Source: Cyanoderma ruficeps (lineage: Eukaryota > Chordata > Aves > Passeriformes > Timaliidae). Taken from it: DNA of 64,000 nucleotides. The position numbers were made by a program, and so were the translations under genes. Below the pieces are notes generated by a model. It did no database searches and was not told where the DNA came from. It was given only the letters and a program-made list of their open reading frames with translations. This document shows, in pieces, positions 1 to 13,369 of the stretch. Position 1 is the first letter of the stretch; each line of letters begins with the position of its first letter. The DNA is taken from positions 22,997,501 to 23,061,500 of the forward strand of contig VZDJ01000116.1 of the NCBI GenBank assembly GCA_008694505.1. Reading direction: 5' to 3'.

Positions 1-3000
1 CTCTTCGCTGAAGCAAACATTGTAAAATGTTAGAGCAATGGGATGCCTCCTTGCTTCCTGGCAGATTCTTTTCTAATCCCTATTTGCTTCTAATAATAAC
101 TGTCTGCATACATGAGAAAACTTTGGGATTACTGGTTATATTCTTCTGAATCAAGACTGAATTGTCAGAACTTTGAATATTTCAAACCTTGCTCTTGTTT
201 TTGAGAAAATGAGTAACTGTGACAGGAAACTGAGTGAAATAAATTCGGTCAATGGATTGGGTAGATGGTCTGCCTCTTAAAAAACAGGAATTATTTTTAT
301 ACAGCTTTTTGACCTTTGGGATTTTATATCCGGAGTAGCATTTACAGCCATACCTAGATGAGATGATGATATGGGCTATTTTATAATGTATTGTGTTTGT
401 ATCAAATGCCAACTTGATTTTCCATCAATTCTTAATTTTAAGCCTGGTGCCAGACCGATTTGTAGGCAGAATTTTGGATGCCATCTATGAACTACCCTGT
501 GCATTTCTAACAGAATACATCCTTGTCTCATATGATTTTGTCCAACTACGATATTAAAATAGGAAATATGAAAGGTCTGTAGTATTCCAGGTAAGAGAGG
601 TGAAGCTACATTTTTCACTTCATTTCTTTTCACTCAGTTTTTTCCAGGTCAGTGGAGGATATTGTGCTATTTACAGTATCTTTTAAAAGGCACTGATCTC
701 TAAGTTGAGATGGAGGACCACTGCCACCTGGAAAATATTGGCAAGATTTGAACTGTTAATTGGTTTAGAAGTTCTGTAGAAAACACGGAGTTTGCTGTTG
801 AACTCTGTACATTGACTCAGCTCCACTCAATTTTGTAGAACGTTTTCATAAATATTATGTGCGAATCCATCTGTCTAAAATTAAGTAGATAAAGACTTTC
901 TTTGTTGTTAACTTGTGATTGTTTGGGGGCGATACAGGTCTTAGTAGTGGCGTATTTCTTTGCTTAGATTCAAGGGACTCAGAATTTGGGGGTTTTTTTT
1001 TAGATAGTTATGGTTCATACTGCCATATTTTAAGGAATATATATGCATGTACTCTGAAGAAAAATCTGAAGACAAAAGTTAGGATGGCTTTTTTCAAGAT
1101 CCATTCTATGCAGCTATACTTTCAGTACTATTATTTTCTCCCTTTTTATATCAAGCTTTTAAATGAAAATGCTCCAATCATTTGAGTAGTGGGAGAGATT
1201 ACTGTGGCTGTTATTCATCTTATCTCTTGGACTCTATTCATCTATAATTCTGTGAATCATTTTTGTAAAAAAAACCTTGAAATGGATCATTCTGACATGT
1301 GCTATTACTGGAAACTAAAGGGGAAAATTTCTTTACATGAAGGAAAAGTAGAAGGCTCTTTATGCATCAGTACTTTTCTTTGGACTTGAGGAGGAAGAAA
1401 ACTTTGCTTTAGTGCCCCTAATTCACAGTGCTGGTGTCTGGCAACTGCTTAGTTTTAACTAACAAAGAAATGGTGCCATGTTGTAATTCCTTGAATGACT
1501 TGCAGTATAGTATACAAAATTAATGTAACTGTCACGATGGAGACCATGGGTGCATGGGAGTTTTACTTTTTTTGCTAGTACTGCCTTTATGCTAGCGTTG
1601 TGTTAGTGCTTTGTCAGGTGAATGAATAATGAATATGAATATTCAGGAACTGTTGATGTAGTTGAGTAGTAGAAAAAGGGCTGTTATGATAAATGCAGGT
1701 TTTTTGAAGACCTTTATCACAAATATACACAAATAGAATTTTTTCTTTTCTTGCAGAGGTCGTTGCTGTTTAAGTAGACTTCCTCACTATGCAGTGTGAC
1801 CAGAAGTTATTATCTTTTAAGTAAATGCTTATATGAGAGAAAGAAGAATTTTCCTACTGAGCGAGTGACTATAAATGAAATTTTCCATGCAGCAATTTCC
1901 AGCTGACGCGAGCTGCATTGATCCCATATAATACTGCCTGATACTGGCAGAATTGGATTTGAATTTCTACACTTGAGCAGGTGTGATTAACCTCAGTAAG
2001 ATGAACTAGAGTAATACCATTTAGTTCCTCCCGTGGAGGAAGTTAGCAATCTTGTGGAATTACTGGTTGTACACATATTCAGCATAAAAGCAGTTCTTCT
2101 ACTGCTTGCATTCAGGAGAGCTGGCCAGATGATGTACATTAAATAATTCTCTGGTTGCTGTGCTGGGCAGACTGCAGCTGGACAAGTTGGTACCATTTTG
2201 AGTTGCAGATGACTTGGAAAAGTTCTAGAAGAAGGAAGTCTGGAAAATGATTTAGGAGGATTGCTAGATTAAATTGCTTAATTCAGAGAAGAAAAGGCTG
2301 AACGGAGATGATTTAAATGATGAGCAGAAAGATGAAGATGTTACCTGATTTCTAGGTCTGTATTCAGGAAATATAATGTGTAAATAAAAAAAAAGGTGAA
2401 TTAGACAATCAGACTAAAATAGATTGCCTAAGAAGATTGTAGACTACTGACATTGGAATTATTAAGATCAGATTAGACAAATAACTGAAAAAAGATTTCA
2501 GTATAGTTGGGGTAGGTGTTAGGGCATGTAACTGAAATGGCAATTTAAGGGCTTTTTTGTAAAAGAAAAAAAAGTCAAGTGCCACTTTGTAGGGAGATAG
2601 AAGAAAATGGTTGAGTAGTTAATGTAGTATTTTCACATTTTATTTTAAAACACAATAAATATTACCTTTAGTATTAATAGTGCTACTTTTATCTTCTGCA
2701 TCTGGCTTGTTTACCAGGTCTTTGTAAAACTGTGCCCACATTTCAAGTCACTTTGTAGATTCCCTTAGAGTCACACGTTCAGATATCCTATTCTAAACAA
2801 CCTGTCCTGGTCTGTGTTCTGTGAGTTTATATAATGTTGTGCAGCCTATCAAGGGAACAGATTTCATTTATGTAAGTGAAAATACATTGCATAAGTAAGA
2901 TGCCATGTAAGTTTGGACTTTGGAAGCCACATCTCCTCCTCTGCAGAATCCTTTCAGTTGTTTTGGGGACTATTGCAAAAATGTGCTGGAGGACAACAAC

Positions 3001-6000
3001 AGTTTTCAGAAACAGAACACCTGTCAGAGTAAACCTTAAATTAATGTTTTGCAGAGTTTATATCCCAATTAAATTAGTTGTCGCTGTGTTTTTTTTCTTT
3101 TTTAACCCAAGTTTTAAGCTTCTTGAAATACAGGATTTATCCTCATGGGGGAAAATTGTTTATGCATTCTAATCTTGATTTTACTTTTCTGGGACTTTTG
3201 GATTGTTTTGGAGCACAGTTTTGTTTAAAATAATTAAGAAATATGAACTCAGGATGAACTGAATTAGTCACTAAGGTTTGTGCTTTGCAACAGAAACTGC
3301 TACTTTGTCAATGAATAAACTGAGACCTATTTAAGAGCAGGCCTGTTATTACTTGGCATGTGAGAAGTTGTCATGAATGTCCCTTATGTTTCTAAATATA
3401 AATTCTTCTATTACTGCAAAGCAGTATGTAACAAGTAGAGGAGTGTGATTGGCATATGCAAATATTTCCTTAATGTATTAAATATTTATTCCTCTTGATA
3501 AGTCATTGAAGAAAAATTAGAACTACAGTATGTTCAGTATATCCTGTTTTCATATGTGAAAAGAATAACAAACAGCAATTTATACAATAAATGGTAAAAC
3601 ACAGGAAAATCAATTCCTTGAATTTTTTCAGGTGCTAATCTATGCTTTATGCTTGGAAAAGAAAAATCTGCCTTTGTGAGTTTTTCAGAACATACTGTTT
3701 TTCAGATTTTCCTTTGAAAAAAATACTGGAAAACCTTCTCAGTCTGTCACTCAATACTGTGGTATGAGAAGTGGCCTCTTGATCGCTTCTGCATTTCTTT
3801 CTCACTGATTCAGGCTTGTGCTGTCAGGTGGTCTGATTTTTTTTTCCCCTTCTTTATTAATGTATTCAGCTGATCTCAGATCTGTGCAGTCTTTCCCTGC
3901 TTTAACTATTAGGCACAAAGTCTCAACTAGAAAGGCTGCCAGTACTTCTATTTATGAAGAACTTGATCCTGTAACTTTGAAGCACAGTTATTGATTTTTA
4001 TTTCTTTTTAATAAAACATATTTTTATAAGAGATGAAAAGGAGATGGAGCAAAAATTTTCAGCAATGGAGAGAATAGCTCTTGACTGACACACCAGTACT
4101 GATATTGAAATGGATCTGTGAAGCAAAATATGCTCTATATTGTATATTCAGATGTATCTGAGGTAGGAATTGCAGAGTAATCCAACATTTCTTAAAATTG
4201 TCATTAGAAGTTTGACACTAAGTAATTTAGACATAAATGAATTTCTTTATAACTATTTAATAATGGATATTTGTAATATTGTGAATTTGGCTTATTCTTG
4301 TTTCTCCTAAAGCGCCAATATTATAAATCAGACCTCAGTCCATCTACCAGCAGTTTTGTGGATCTTCATGTTCTGCTGATGACAGAAAATAGCCAATGAC
4401 TTCTCTGGTTTAAATTAGTGCCCCTCTCTGAAAGATTTGGTGATGTTATTTTTTGCAGGAAGATACAGGAGATGACAAGACTGCGTTTTTCACAGATCTA
4501 TAAATATTGCAGCAGGAAAGGCCATTTTAATAACCTGCTCTGACGTCTTATGTATTGCAGGGCATAGATTTCATCTGACTACTCCTTCACTTTGGACCAA
4601 TAATTTCTGACTAAACTAGAGTGCACTTCTTTTTCTTGAAATGCATCAGTCTTGGTTTAAAGTCTCTGCAGTGGTAAATACTGCCACTGTACATTCAAAC
4701 TCAGCTATATTTGCCGTTATTTTATAGCAGTGGTAATATTGCAGGTGAATTTAGAGATCCCTTTATTGCACATTTTGGTTGCCCTGTGATGGTTTTAGCC
4801 CTTGCATTTCTGGTCTGTCTGTCTGCTCAGTGAAACCCTGTAGTGTCACACATCTTTCATGGAGTCTATTGCTGACTGATTGCCTTGGTGAGTGACTGAT
4901 CTGTCACTGGTGCTTCTGAATGCCTCTAAATGTGCAGCATCCTGTTGTCTTTCTGTTGTTTGGTCGATCTGTTTTACAGTGTACCGAGATGGGAAATGTT
5001 CTCTTGGCACGCACCCTCTAATTACAGGCTTTGATTATAACCCTGCACACTAGGAAAAAGCATGGTTGAAAATATTATGAAAGCTGATGTGCAATTTTAA
5101 ATGACAATACACAGCATCAGCTACTCCCCTGTGTGTTCTGTTTATAAGGTTGGAGTCTGGGTGTGATAAACCCGTGGTGCCTGGGCAGGCCACACAAATT
5201 GTTCTGGCTTCCTCTAATTACTGAGGCTTTCTCAGTGGTGAGCAAGGAGTGGGGTGCAGTGCAGGCACCTCTGTGACTGATGAGTGCATAGTCAGGGTGA
5301 CTCATCTGAATTGTGGTTATTGGACAGAATCGCTGTTAGTCACAGAGGAAAGCTGCTGATGAGTACCTGGCTTTATATGAAAGAGAATATTGCCCTCGGT
5401 TGGGCAAGGGGTTACCTGAAAGTGGTGCTGCTTATCTTTGTGAGTTATGGGATTTGGTGTTTGATAACACTTGGAAAGAAAAATAATACAGAAAATTGCT
5501 TGGTATGACTCAAGAAACTTAAAGTAATTTCCATGTGTCTTGCTATATGTTTATTTTAAATAAAACAAGCCCTTACCTTACCATTTTCTACAAACATTAT
5601 TGCAAAGCAATGTCATGTTCTTATTTATTTACTTTTTCTTCAACAAAGTGAAATGGCTGTTTCAAAGTCTATCTACTCTTCCAAAAGAAACTACTTATCA
5701 AAAAATGATCATCCTAGGAGACAAGGGAAATCGTTTGTACTTTACCTAGTACCCAAAGGCTGATCTAATAAAAACAACTCTTGTAAGTCACCTCGGTTGC
5801 ACTATACAGCTACTAAGAAGGCATTGCTCATGATTGCAGATGAGTACTTGTAATATTTCACACTTCTTCCAGGAAAAGATGTGTTCTGTGGATTGCTAAA
5901 CAAGACTTCACTTCTGTGTATAAATCATATGACAGCACTGAAATGATTTTGATTGGAATATTATGTATTACTTTTATTATTAAAAAAAAAGCACACAAAG

Positions 6001-7315
6001 CAGATGAACAAAGCTTTTCTTATTTACTGATACCTATTCTTAATGATGCTCTTTCAACAATATAGTGAAAGAAATGAGCGTTTCTGAAGGTGTATTTATA
6101 TTTGTTATTTGTTATTAAAGAGTGGGATGGTCTGTTTCCCCAGTGGAGAGAGGCCACTGGAGATGTGTTTTAAGGGCCTGAACATAATCATAAAGGATGC
6201 ACAAAATAGAATGGATTAGTGAAGATACAATGTGCTGAAGGTACCAGGCTCTTTCAGAGAGCTTTTCAGTTAATAGATTATTGAATTTCATCTGCTGTTT
6301 TATCACTGCATAGATTAATACAAAGTAATAGATATGAATGGATGAAAAAGGTTCTCTTTCTACATAAAAGAAATTTCTGTGTGTGATGAATATTGAGCTA
6401 TTATCACTCAAAAAAAAGTTACAGCAGACATTTCTGTTTCAAATGTCAGAATAGTAGTTGTTGAAAGAGCAAAAAAATCTTAAATGGAAATAGAGAATAA
6501 AATGGAAATAATATTGCTACTGTACAGATTCATGGTTCACTTGCATCTTGAATATGCTGATCTCTGTTGCATCTCAGCAGGCTCTAGGAGAATACAAAAG
6601 ATTTATTAAAAGCAGTGAACAAGGATTTCTCAGGTTGGAAAAGGCGCAGAGGAGGGAAACAAAGGAAATAAAACACAGATCATTACATTTTGAGTGGTAC
6701 AAAGCATGAACCCAAAGGCACAGCTGTGGACTGAAAGTGTCCCTGAGCTGCAAGTCATTGAAGGTGATGTAATGCTCTGTGGAGAATCTGCAGGGATTTT
6801 CTCCTTCCTGGGAAATCACTGGAGACCACTGTGCAGAGACAGGGTACTGCCTAGGAATAACAGAGCAGCAGGCTGACAGATGTGCTTATTCAAATTTATA
6901 TCTTAATTTGTCTTGATCTAGGAGAGTTTTTGTATAGCTGGTGTTGTCTGATTTCAGAAATAAGTTGTAAGGCAGTGGCAAAGCAAATAAGCAAAGCAAA
7001 CCAAAATGCTCTTAAACAAACCCCTCCTTTCATTGGCTTGGATCCATTTCGTGTGAAGGATAATTTAAATTATTTGCTACTGAACTAGAAAAAATACAAG
7101 TGAATGCCTGGGGGAAGAAAGCAGATCAATGATGTAGAACAATCAAAATTCAAGTTTTTGTGAGCACAAATAGTCTGATGAGAAATATGGAAGAGAGACT
7201 TGACTGTTTTTCCCTACCCCCAATTTTCTTTCCATCAAGAAAGATTCTTTTGGCACGTTGATGATTCATGTTCTGTTGTCTCTGGTTTATTACAGCCCTG
7301 TTTTTCCTCTTGTAG
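1..7315 (+). other. ATRNL1: Intron upstream of the first CUB exon (3' part)
   Basis: AT-rich sequence with no coding block that continues the attractin-like frame and no repeat I recognise. It ends in the acceptor tgtag at 7311-7315, preceded by a pyrimidine run (tttttcctct). The preceding exon must end in phase 2, because the downstream exon begins with the third base of a codon. Open stretches here are short and lack composition or motifs typical of protein. Confidence 0.8.
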
Positions 7316-7399
7316 GTTAACAGAACCTTCTGGATATTTAACAGATGGACCTATAAATTATAAATATAAAACTAAATGCACGTGGTTAATTGAAGGATA
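7316..7399 (+). CDS. ATRNL1: ATRNL1 exon: start of CUB domain
   Basis: This 84-nt exon begins with the last base of a split codon and then reads LTEPSGYLTDGPINYKYKTK, followed by CTWLIEG and the first two bases of a tyrosine codon. This is the N-terminal strand region of a CUB domain, with the first conserved cysteine in KCTW. CUB domains are extracellular beta-sandwich modules for protein and carbohydrate binding. The acceptor is tgtag and the donor is a consensus gtaagt at 7400. Both bounding introns are phase 2 and the length is divisible by three, so skipping it would not shift the frame. The next exon continues with the expected YPNA. Confidence 0.95.
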
Positions 7400-9346
7400 G
7401 TAAGTATCTATTTTCATAACTTAAATTTTCTGAACAGTTTGGTACTGTGTGTTCTACAGATCAAAAGAACTCCTATGTAGAGGTTGCATGAGGATACAAT
7501 ATAAACAGTTTAGTGTTTCGTTAGTTTGTTTTGGTTTTGTTTAAATATTATATAGAGTTTAAAAAAATGGTATTAGGATTTTTAAGATTGCTTAGAGTTG
7601 GCCAAATTCCATTCCCATTCAAATTGCTGGCAAAAATTAGGCTGACATCAGTATTTGGCTGTTGCTGCAGGCCCTTAAAAGCCAGTGAAAAATTTGCTGT
7701 ATATTTGAGTAACTTTAATAAGTTCCAAAAGTTGTTGCAGAATCCCTTTATTTAACTCGTTACCTGAGTTATTTAACTCATATCAGTAATGAATCAGGAA
7801 TGGCCTCAAATACAGAATGCTTGTTCAGTCACGTGTTTCTCAAAAATTAGTGCTTCTGTAAAGTATTTTGCATTCTACAGTTCCTCATGTACTTAGTTTT
7901 AAATAGTTTTATGCTTACAGTTTAGATACCTCATGCCTGTTGCTAATTTTTCAGTTTATGCAGCACAGAAACGCACAGACATGCCAGAAGAAATGATGAG
8001 ACACATAAATTAGTGTGGCTAAGTGTTAATGGCACAAATTGGTTACATTTCAGAACTCCCCCCCAACCCCCAGGATATGGGCCAAGATTTTGCTGACTCT
8101 AGTTCATAGTCCTACTAACATTCTTGAAGAAAATTAACTCCTGATTTTCCATGTTACCATAATCTCAGGTCCCTTGGATATCTGCTCAGCTGCTGCAGTT
8201 CAGAAATGTCTGATCTAACTTTGGTCTGCCTATGTGCGGACAGTAATTTAAACAAAGCAGCAGTGAAGTTATGAAGTTACAAGCAAAATCATTAAAATTG
8301 AATCTTTATTATCTAGAAGACCAGGCTATAGCTGAATATGTGTCTGACCTAGCTAGATTTCTCTTTTCACTCAGGCAGGCTAGCTCAGGAATATTTGCAC
8401 TGCACTAAAGTGGAAACATGCCTCAGCACTGTGGGCAAACTCTGCTTTGAAGGTGTTCCCCACTCCATTCCTCCTGTTCTCAGGAGATGGCAGAGTGGGT
8501 AGCTGCAGGAATCAATGTGCTGCACAGGCTGGGGAGGAGTAAAACAACCAGTGACACTGTGCCAAAGGTCAGCACACAGGGAAGTCGCATGTGTGTAATA
8601 CTCTGTCTTCAAAAATGAACAAAGTGCTCTCTCCAAAGGATCTGTCACAAAACCCCACGTGTTTTCCAAACTGACAAATGGCACTCAAGCCTGTCAGGAG
8701 CGAGGACAGCTACAAGTAAATAATCATTATGTTTCATGGAATATATATATATATATATATAAATGTAGGTATGTCTGGTAATTCTGTGATATGTGAAAAT
8801 TCCCCTTTCAGAAAGTTTGCAGATCCTCAGCCAAAATCTGGTGACATTTCCTATGGGTTGGCAGAGGGGAGAGGATGCAGGCACTTCCATTAATATTGGT
8901 TGCAATTTTAGATTTGTGTTTTAAGATTTTTATTTTCAATAATGAGTGTAATAGTGGAAAGAGGATGTGTAGGTGATTTTATCTTGAAAGATTCTTTAAA
9001 GTTCATAGTCCTGACATTGTGAAGTAAATTTAGTGTCTGAAAATGAGATATTTTAATTGCTCTAAATTTGTGTTTCTGAACACTGATAAAATCTGGTAAA
9101 CTTAAGCCTGTTATTAACTTTAGAGATTATTAGCTGTGACCGAAGATGTTCTTTTTAAATTTTCTAATATAAAGGGAAATACTTGCTTGTCCTGGCTTCT
9201 GTTATTTAACACCTTGAAATATTTATTACTACTCAAAATATTTTAACAGAGTTATGTTGGCATGATCAATTCTACGGTGAGTTCTTGATCTTACCATCTC
9301 GGTGATTCTGTAAATAATGTGTTATCTCAATGTTCTTTTTTTTCAG
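7400..9346 (+). other. ATRNL1: Intron, 1.95 kb, within CUB domain
   Basis: Phase 2 intron with a consensus gtaagt donor and a strong tttttttcag acceptor. It carries an AT dinucleotide run at 8741-8760 and a C7-AA-C5 tract at 8058-8071. I see no coding block and no transposon. Confidence 0.85.
8741..8760. repeat. (AT)10 microsatellite
   Basis: Ten uninterrupted AT units inside the first complete intron. Likely length-polymorphic. Confidence 0.95.
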
Positions 9347-9460
9347 CCCAAATGCGATACTAAGATTAAGATTTAATCACTTTGCCACAGAATGTAGCTG
9401 GGACCATATGTATGTATATGATGGAGATTCAATATATGCACCTTTGATAGCTGTATTTAG
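9347..9460 (+). CDS. ATRNL1: ATRNL1 exon: middle of CUB domain
   Basis: This 114-nt exon completes the split tyrosine and reads PNAILRLRFNHFATECSWDH, then MYVYDGDSIYAPLIAVF and two bases of a serine codon. It contains the core CUB signature: the second cysteine in ECSWD and the acidic YDGDS loop, which in calcium-binding CUB domains helps form the metal site. Splice sites are tttcag and gtgagt. Both flanking introns are phase 2 and the length is a multiple of three. Of the 37 whole codons, 8 end in G or C (22 percent), typical of the AT-rich exons of this gene. Confidence 0.96.
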
Positions 9461-9937
9461 GTGAGTGCAATTTACTAATCTTTCTGTCCTTGTGGTCATG
9501 TATGGACATTTTCAGTTACTGAGGAAAAAACTAACATTACAGGCTTTAATATGTTAACTCTAGCTTGCTTTCTTATCTCAGTATTATGGGAGCACATATG
9601 TAAAATTGTATGAGAATGCATCCCAAAACATTACAGTTTTGGTTGGATAATCATAGCAGAAATCCTTTATTTGGGTACTTACTGCTGACATTGCGTGGAA
9701 TATTAATGCTTATACACAGGCACTTTCCTGGAAGCCCCCGACTTACCTTGCAGATACATGGACAAGTTTTATATACCTCATATACCTTTTTTTAACAAAA
9801 GGTTTTAAATTATATTTACAAGTCATCTTGTTTATATAGTTAATCAGCAGAATACCAAACTCCCTTTCCCTTTTTTTTTTTTCCTCCTAAATATGCCAAA
9901 GGTTGCTTAAAAACATTCTTCTCCTTCTCTTTTCCAG
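9461..9937 (+). other. ATRNL1: Short intron, 477 bp, within CUB domain
   Basis: The shortest intron in the window, phase 2. It contains an open stretch at 9610-9795 without protein-like features and a long T run before the acceptor tttccag. Nothing else is seen. Confidence 0.85.
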
Positions 9938-10066
9938 TGGTCTAATAGTCCCTGAAGTGCGTGGAAATGAAACTGTTCCTGAAGTGGTTACCACATCTGG
10001 CTATGCATTGCTACACTTTTTTAGTGATGCTGCTTATAACCTAACAGGATTCAACATTTTTTATTC
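9938..10066 (+). CDS. ATRNL1: ATRNL1 exon: end of CUB domain
   Basis: This 129-nt exon finishes the split serine and reads GLIVPEVRGNETVPEVVTT, then SGYALLHFFSDAAYNLTG and FNIFY plus two bases of serine. The SGYALLHFFSD segment is the late CUB strand pair (general pattern: hydrophobic residues, then F-SD). NETV and NLTG are potential N-glycosylation sequons. The acceptor is tttccag and the donor gtaagt at 10067. It is again phase 2 at both ends with a length divisible by three, so the three CUB exons form a class 2-2 module. Confidence 0.96.
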
Positions 10067-13000
10067 GTAAGTGTTTTTGCACTAAGTAATTACTTTTGCT
10101 TTTTTTCTGTAGCAGAAGAGTCATACTCAGTGGTGTGTGTCTAAAACCAGGGGGCTGGGCTTGTAATAAATTATTAAGGTATGAGGTAGGGGAAAAAACT
10201 CCTAGAGACAGAGTATAGTTTTTTTGAGTGAAGTCACATGGCCATTCCCAGAGTATGTTTTTCCTGTGCCATATGGAACTAGAATGTATCCCCTCCAGTG
10301 TTTATCCAACACATATAGTTGTCATATGGACTAGAAGGGAGATTATATCTGCTGTCATATAAATTCCCTTCTCTTGAACTGGGATCATCTGTTGCTTGAT
10401 TTTTCTTGCTGAATATACTATGGCTTTTGAAACCACCAAGCAATTTCCCTTGGATTTTTGTGCCAACCACAAAGATTTTCTTCCATTTCTTTTCCTCTTC
10501 TTGGGTATTTCTCCTCCTATTTTCCATCTCAGTCTACACTCTACCTTCATAGATCTTATCTGCACTGTGTGTCTTATAGTTTCTCTGATGGGAAAGTCTT
10601 AATCTGAGATGACCATGATTACTTTTCTCCTGCCTCCTTTTCTGTGTCAGCGGCTCCAAAGATGCATCCAGCACACCAGAGCCTTTTCTTTTTTATATGC
10701 ACCAGCTGTTTGCAACTTCTGTCTCATTTGGGATGTGCATGTGACACAGTGCAACATCTCTTCATATTGCATGCCTTGGTTCAAGAGGGAATTGCTTGGT
10801 CCTGTTGGACCTGTTTCTTCAGGTGACAGTTTCTCCATGACTGAAGAGATGCCTGTTCCTTTCTCTCAATCCCTTCAGAATCTGAAATACCAGTCACTGG
10901 GATGTGGTGGCCAGCACTGCATTTCTTATGTTGAAGTACATGTAATATTTTTGTCATATTCTTGCTTAGTTTAAGGTTCCTATTTGTGTTTCTGAACATA
11001 GCTTTGTTCTTGGCACAGTACTTGGTACATTGTCCATGGGAAAATTATTGCTGTAATTTGCAGCGGATTGGCCACCTTTGACCAGATAATAAATAGCTGT
11101 TCAAAGTCTGGGAAACCTCACTGTATATGTTGCATTGGAAATGGCAGCCTAGAAGACTGGTATTTTTAATTTTTGTCCGTTGACATCAGTAAAGTGCAAT
11201 CACCTGGCAGACTTTCTATTGCAATTAGTCACATTTTTCAGTTATCCCTGAAGCTTTTATTACGCTTTTTTAAATTTGTCCTGGGAGCAAATGGCAATAA
11301 GACTTGGCATTCTTAAGAAATGAGTGTATGTGCATTCTTTCATTACTTGGTAATGGGTTGCATGCTGCACATCATTAGCCTTTTTTTTTGGTAGATTTAA
11401 AATAAATGAAAAAACTTGCCAGTTTTTAATTCCATCACATGTATAACTCATGAAATTCTATGTATTCTGTTCTTCTGTGTCTTTTATTGCAATGGATGCT
11501 TTTAAAACATTTTTTTAAATGAACCAACAGTAACACTTTTTATGATAAAGAAGTACCTACAGTTACTTTCTCTAGCTGCATTAACTTTGCTTCTGTCACT
11601 GGGCTGTTGCATTCTGCTTCTGTTACCCTCTTCCTTATTTTTTGACTTCATCTTGATGGACCACTTGTAATCCTTTATTTTGGGGAAGACAGAAACACAG
11701 AATCTGAAGTGCTGTTTCAGTAGCAAACTACTGTAATTATTCCAGAACAGTCTGAGTAAATTTTGTGTTCCTTGGAGTCAGGCAACTTTTTTCCAAATCT
11801 GCTGATCCAGTTTTTCCTCATTTTGTTTGAATCCTTAATGATCCAGTTGAAGTGGGAAATGGTCGACTTTCCAACTAATATCTCTGATGGAAAAACTTCA
11901 CTGTTCACCTTCCTGCAGAACACTCACCCTGCTGTGAGGTTGAGGGGAGAGGTTCTTCACAGCTGTAGCATACAGCTGTTAATGCCATCAATGGTTATAA
12001 TGCCATGTGTGTTACCACATAAAACCCTCAGGAGATTTGGAATGATGGTCAGATGTGGAATTTTCTGTTTTAGCAGTGTAACAGAACCAGTCCTTTGAGA
12101 AGAAAAAGACATGTCTCCTCACTGTCCTACCACAACTGTATCTTGTCAAAGGCCAGCCTTGAACAATTAGTTGCTAACTTTTAACAGCTTTCTTCATTCA
12201 GTTAGGGCTTCATTCAGTGAGGAAGGCTGTGAACAGTATCCATCTCTCATCTGCAGGGAGTGGTCTGTATTATCATCAGAGGTTTGTAGTAACGCTATTC
12301 TGAGTTTGCTATGAGTCATCAAAAAAAGTTTGAAATCCTACTTGGACTTCAACATGCTGCCTGAGTTCATGGAAACTCTTGAACCCAGATACTTCCATGT
12401 CTTCCATCTTCCCTCATTTGAAGGAGTTGCCTGCATTTCTGGAATCACTTAGCTTAATTTTGCACTCCAGTTGCCTGTGATCTCAGTGTTTGGTAGGGTG
12501 TATCACAGAAATGCTAACTCCCAGAACGGTCACAAATTCTTTATCTTGCTCTCCTGTTTCTGCATCTTGAACTGCAGAGTTAAGGTGGCTCTTTTATTAA
12601 GGATTCAAAGCATGGAGTGCTACCTGTTAGTAGTTTCAGGATATTAACCATCTTGTATTTTTCCTTACTTGTTTTTCCCTCTTTTATTCTCCTCAGATGT
12701 TAGGCATACTGTTTATATTATGGACCAAAGCTACTCAGGAAAACTCTTTAACTCTATGTCTGTGGTGGAGAGTTTAAGCTCAATTACTTCCAGTGTATTT
12801 CTAGAGATAGCAAGCATTTGAAGGGACTGGGTGCTTATACTGGAACATAGAAGAAAAATAGGTAGTGGTCTGTCCAGGCAGGGCCTGTCCTTCTGCTTAA
12901 TGTCAATATTTGTTGCAGTACAAGGTATTTGTGATCCTGAGTGCATCACAGACTTTGTATGTAAGGTTGGATCAACACCCTTTTGAGCTCATTTGCCTGT

Positions 13001-13160
13001 AAATTCATCATTAAACTTGTGCTTTATCAGTACATAGAAATTTTTCATGGTAAAACATACTTTATCTAACAAATACTGCTGGAGTGCTGTCATGAAAAGA
13101 CTGTCGCCAGCTCATGGGTGATCATTTCCCAATATACCTTATGTATTTATTTTCTTTCAG
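10067..13160 (+). other. ATRNL1: Intron, 3.1 kb, between CUB and EGF exons
   Basis: Phase 2 intron with gtaagt donor and ttctttcag acceptor. The stretch 10600-12600 is richer in CT and in longer open frames on both strands (up to 121 aa at 10609-10974), but these overlap each other, lack recognisable domains and have no consistent splice context. I read it as non-coding. Confidence 0.8.
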
Positions 13161-13369
13161 AATCAACTCTTGCCCTAATAACTGCTCAGAACATGGCAAG
13201 TGCACAACCAGCCAGTCTGTTCCGAGCCGGGTGTACTGTGAGTGTGACAAGTACTGGAAAGGAGAGGCCTGTGACATTCCCTATTGCAAAGCCAACTGTG
13301 GCAGTCCGGATCATGGCTACTGTGACCTGACAGGAGAGAAGCTCTGTGTCTGCAATGACAGCTGGCAAG
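13161..13369 (+). CDS. ATRNL1: ATRNL1 exon: two EGF-like units
   Basis: This 209-nt exon encodes eleven cysteines. With the cysteine of GPDC in the next exon, twelve form two six-cysteine EGF-like units. The first runs NSCPNNCSEHGKC through YCECDKYWKGEACD. The second runs IPYCKANCGSPDHGYC through LCVCNDSWQG. EGF-like units are small disulfide-bonded extracellular modules, here linking the CUB domain to the propeller. The intron before it is phase 2 and the one after is phase 1. Splice sites are tttcag and gtaagc. Sixty-one percent of whole codons end in G or C, more than the CUB exons. The sequence is intact and matches the expected family spacing. Confidence 0.96.

Noticed and set aside
10609..10974. 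121-aa plus-strand open frame and overlapping frames on both strands
   Set aside because: Overlapping frames on both strands with no domain. Nothing links it by phase to the CUB or EGF exons.
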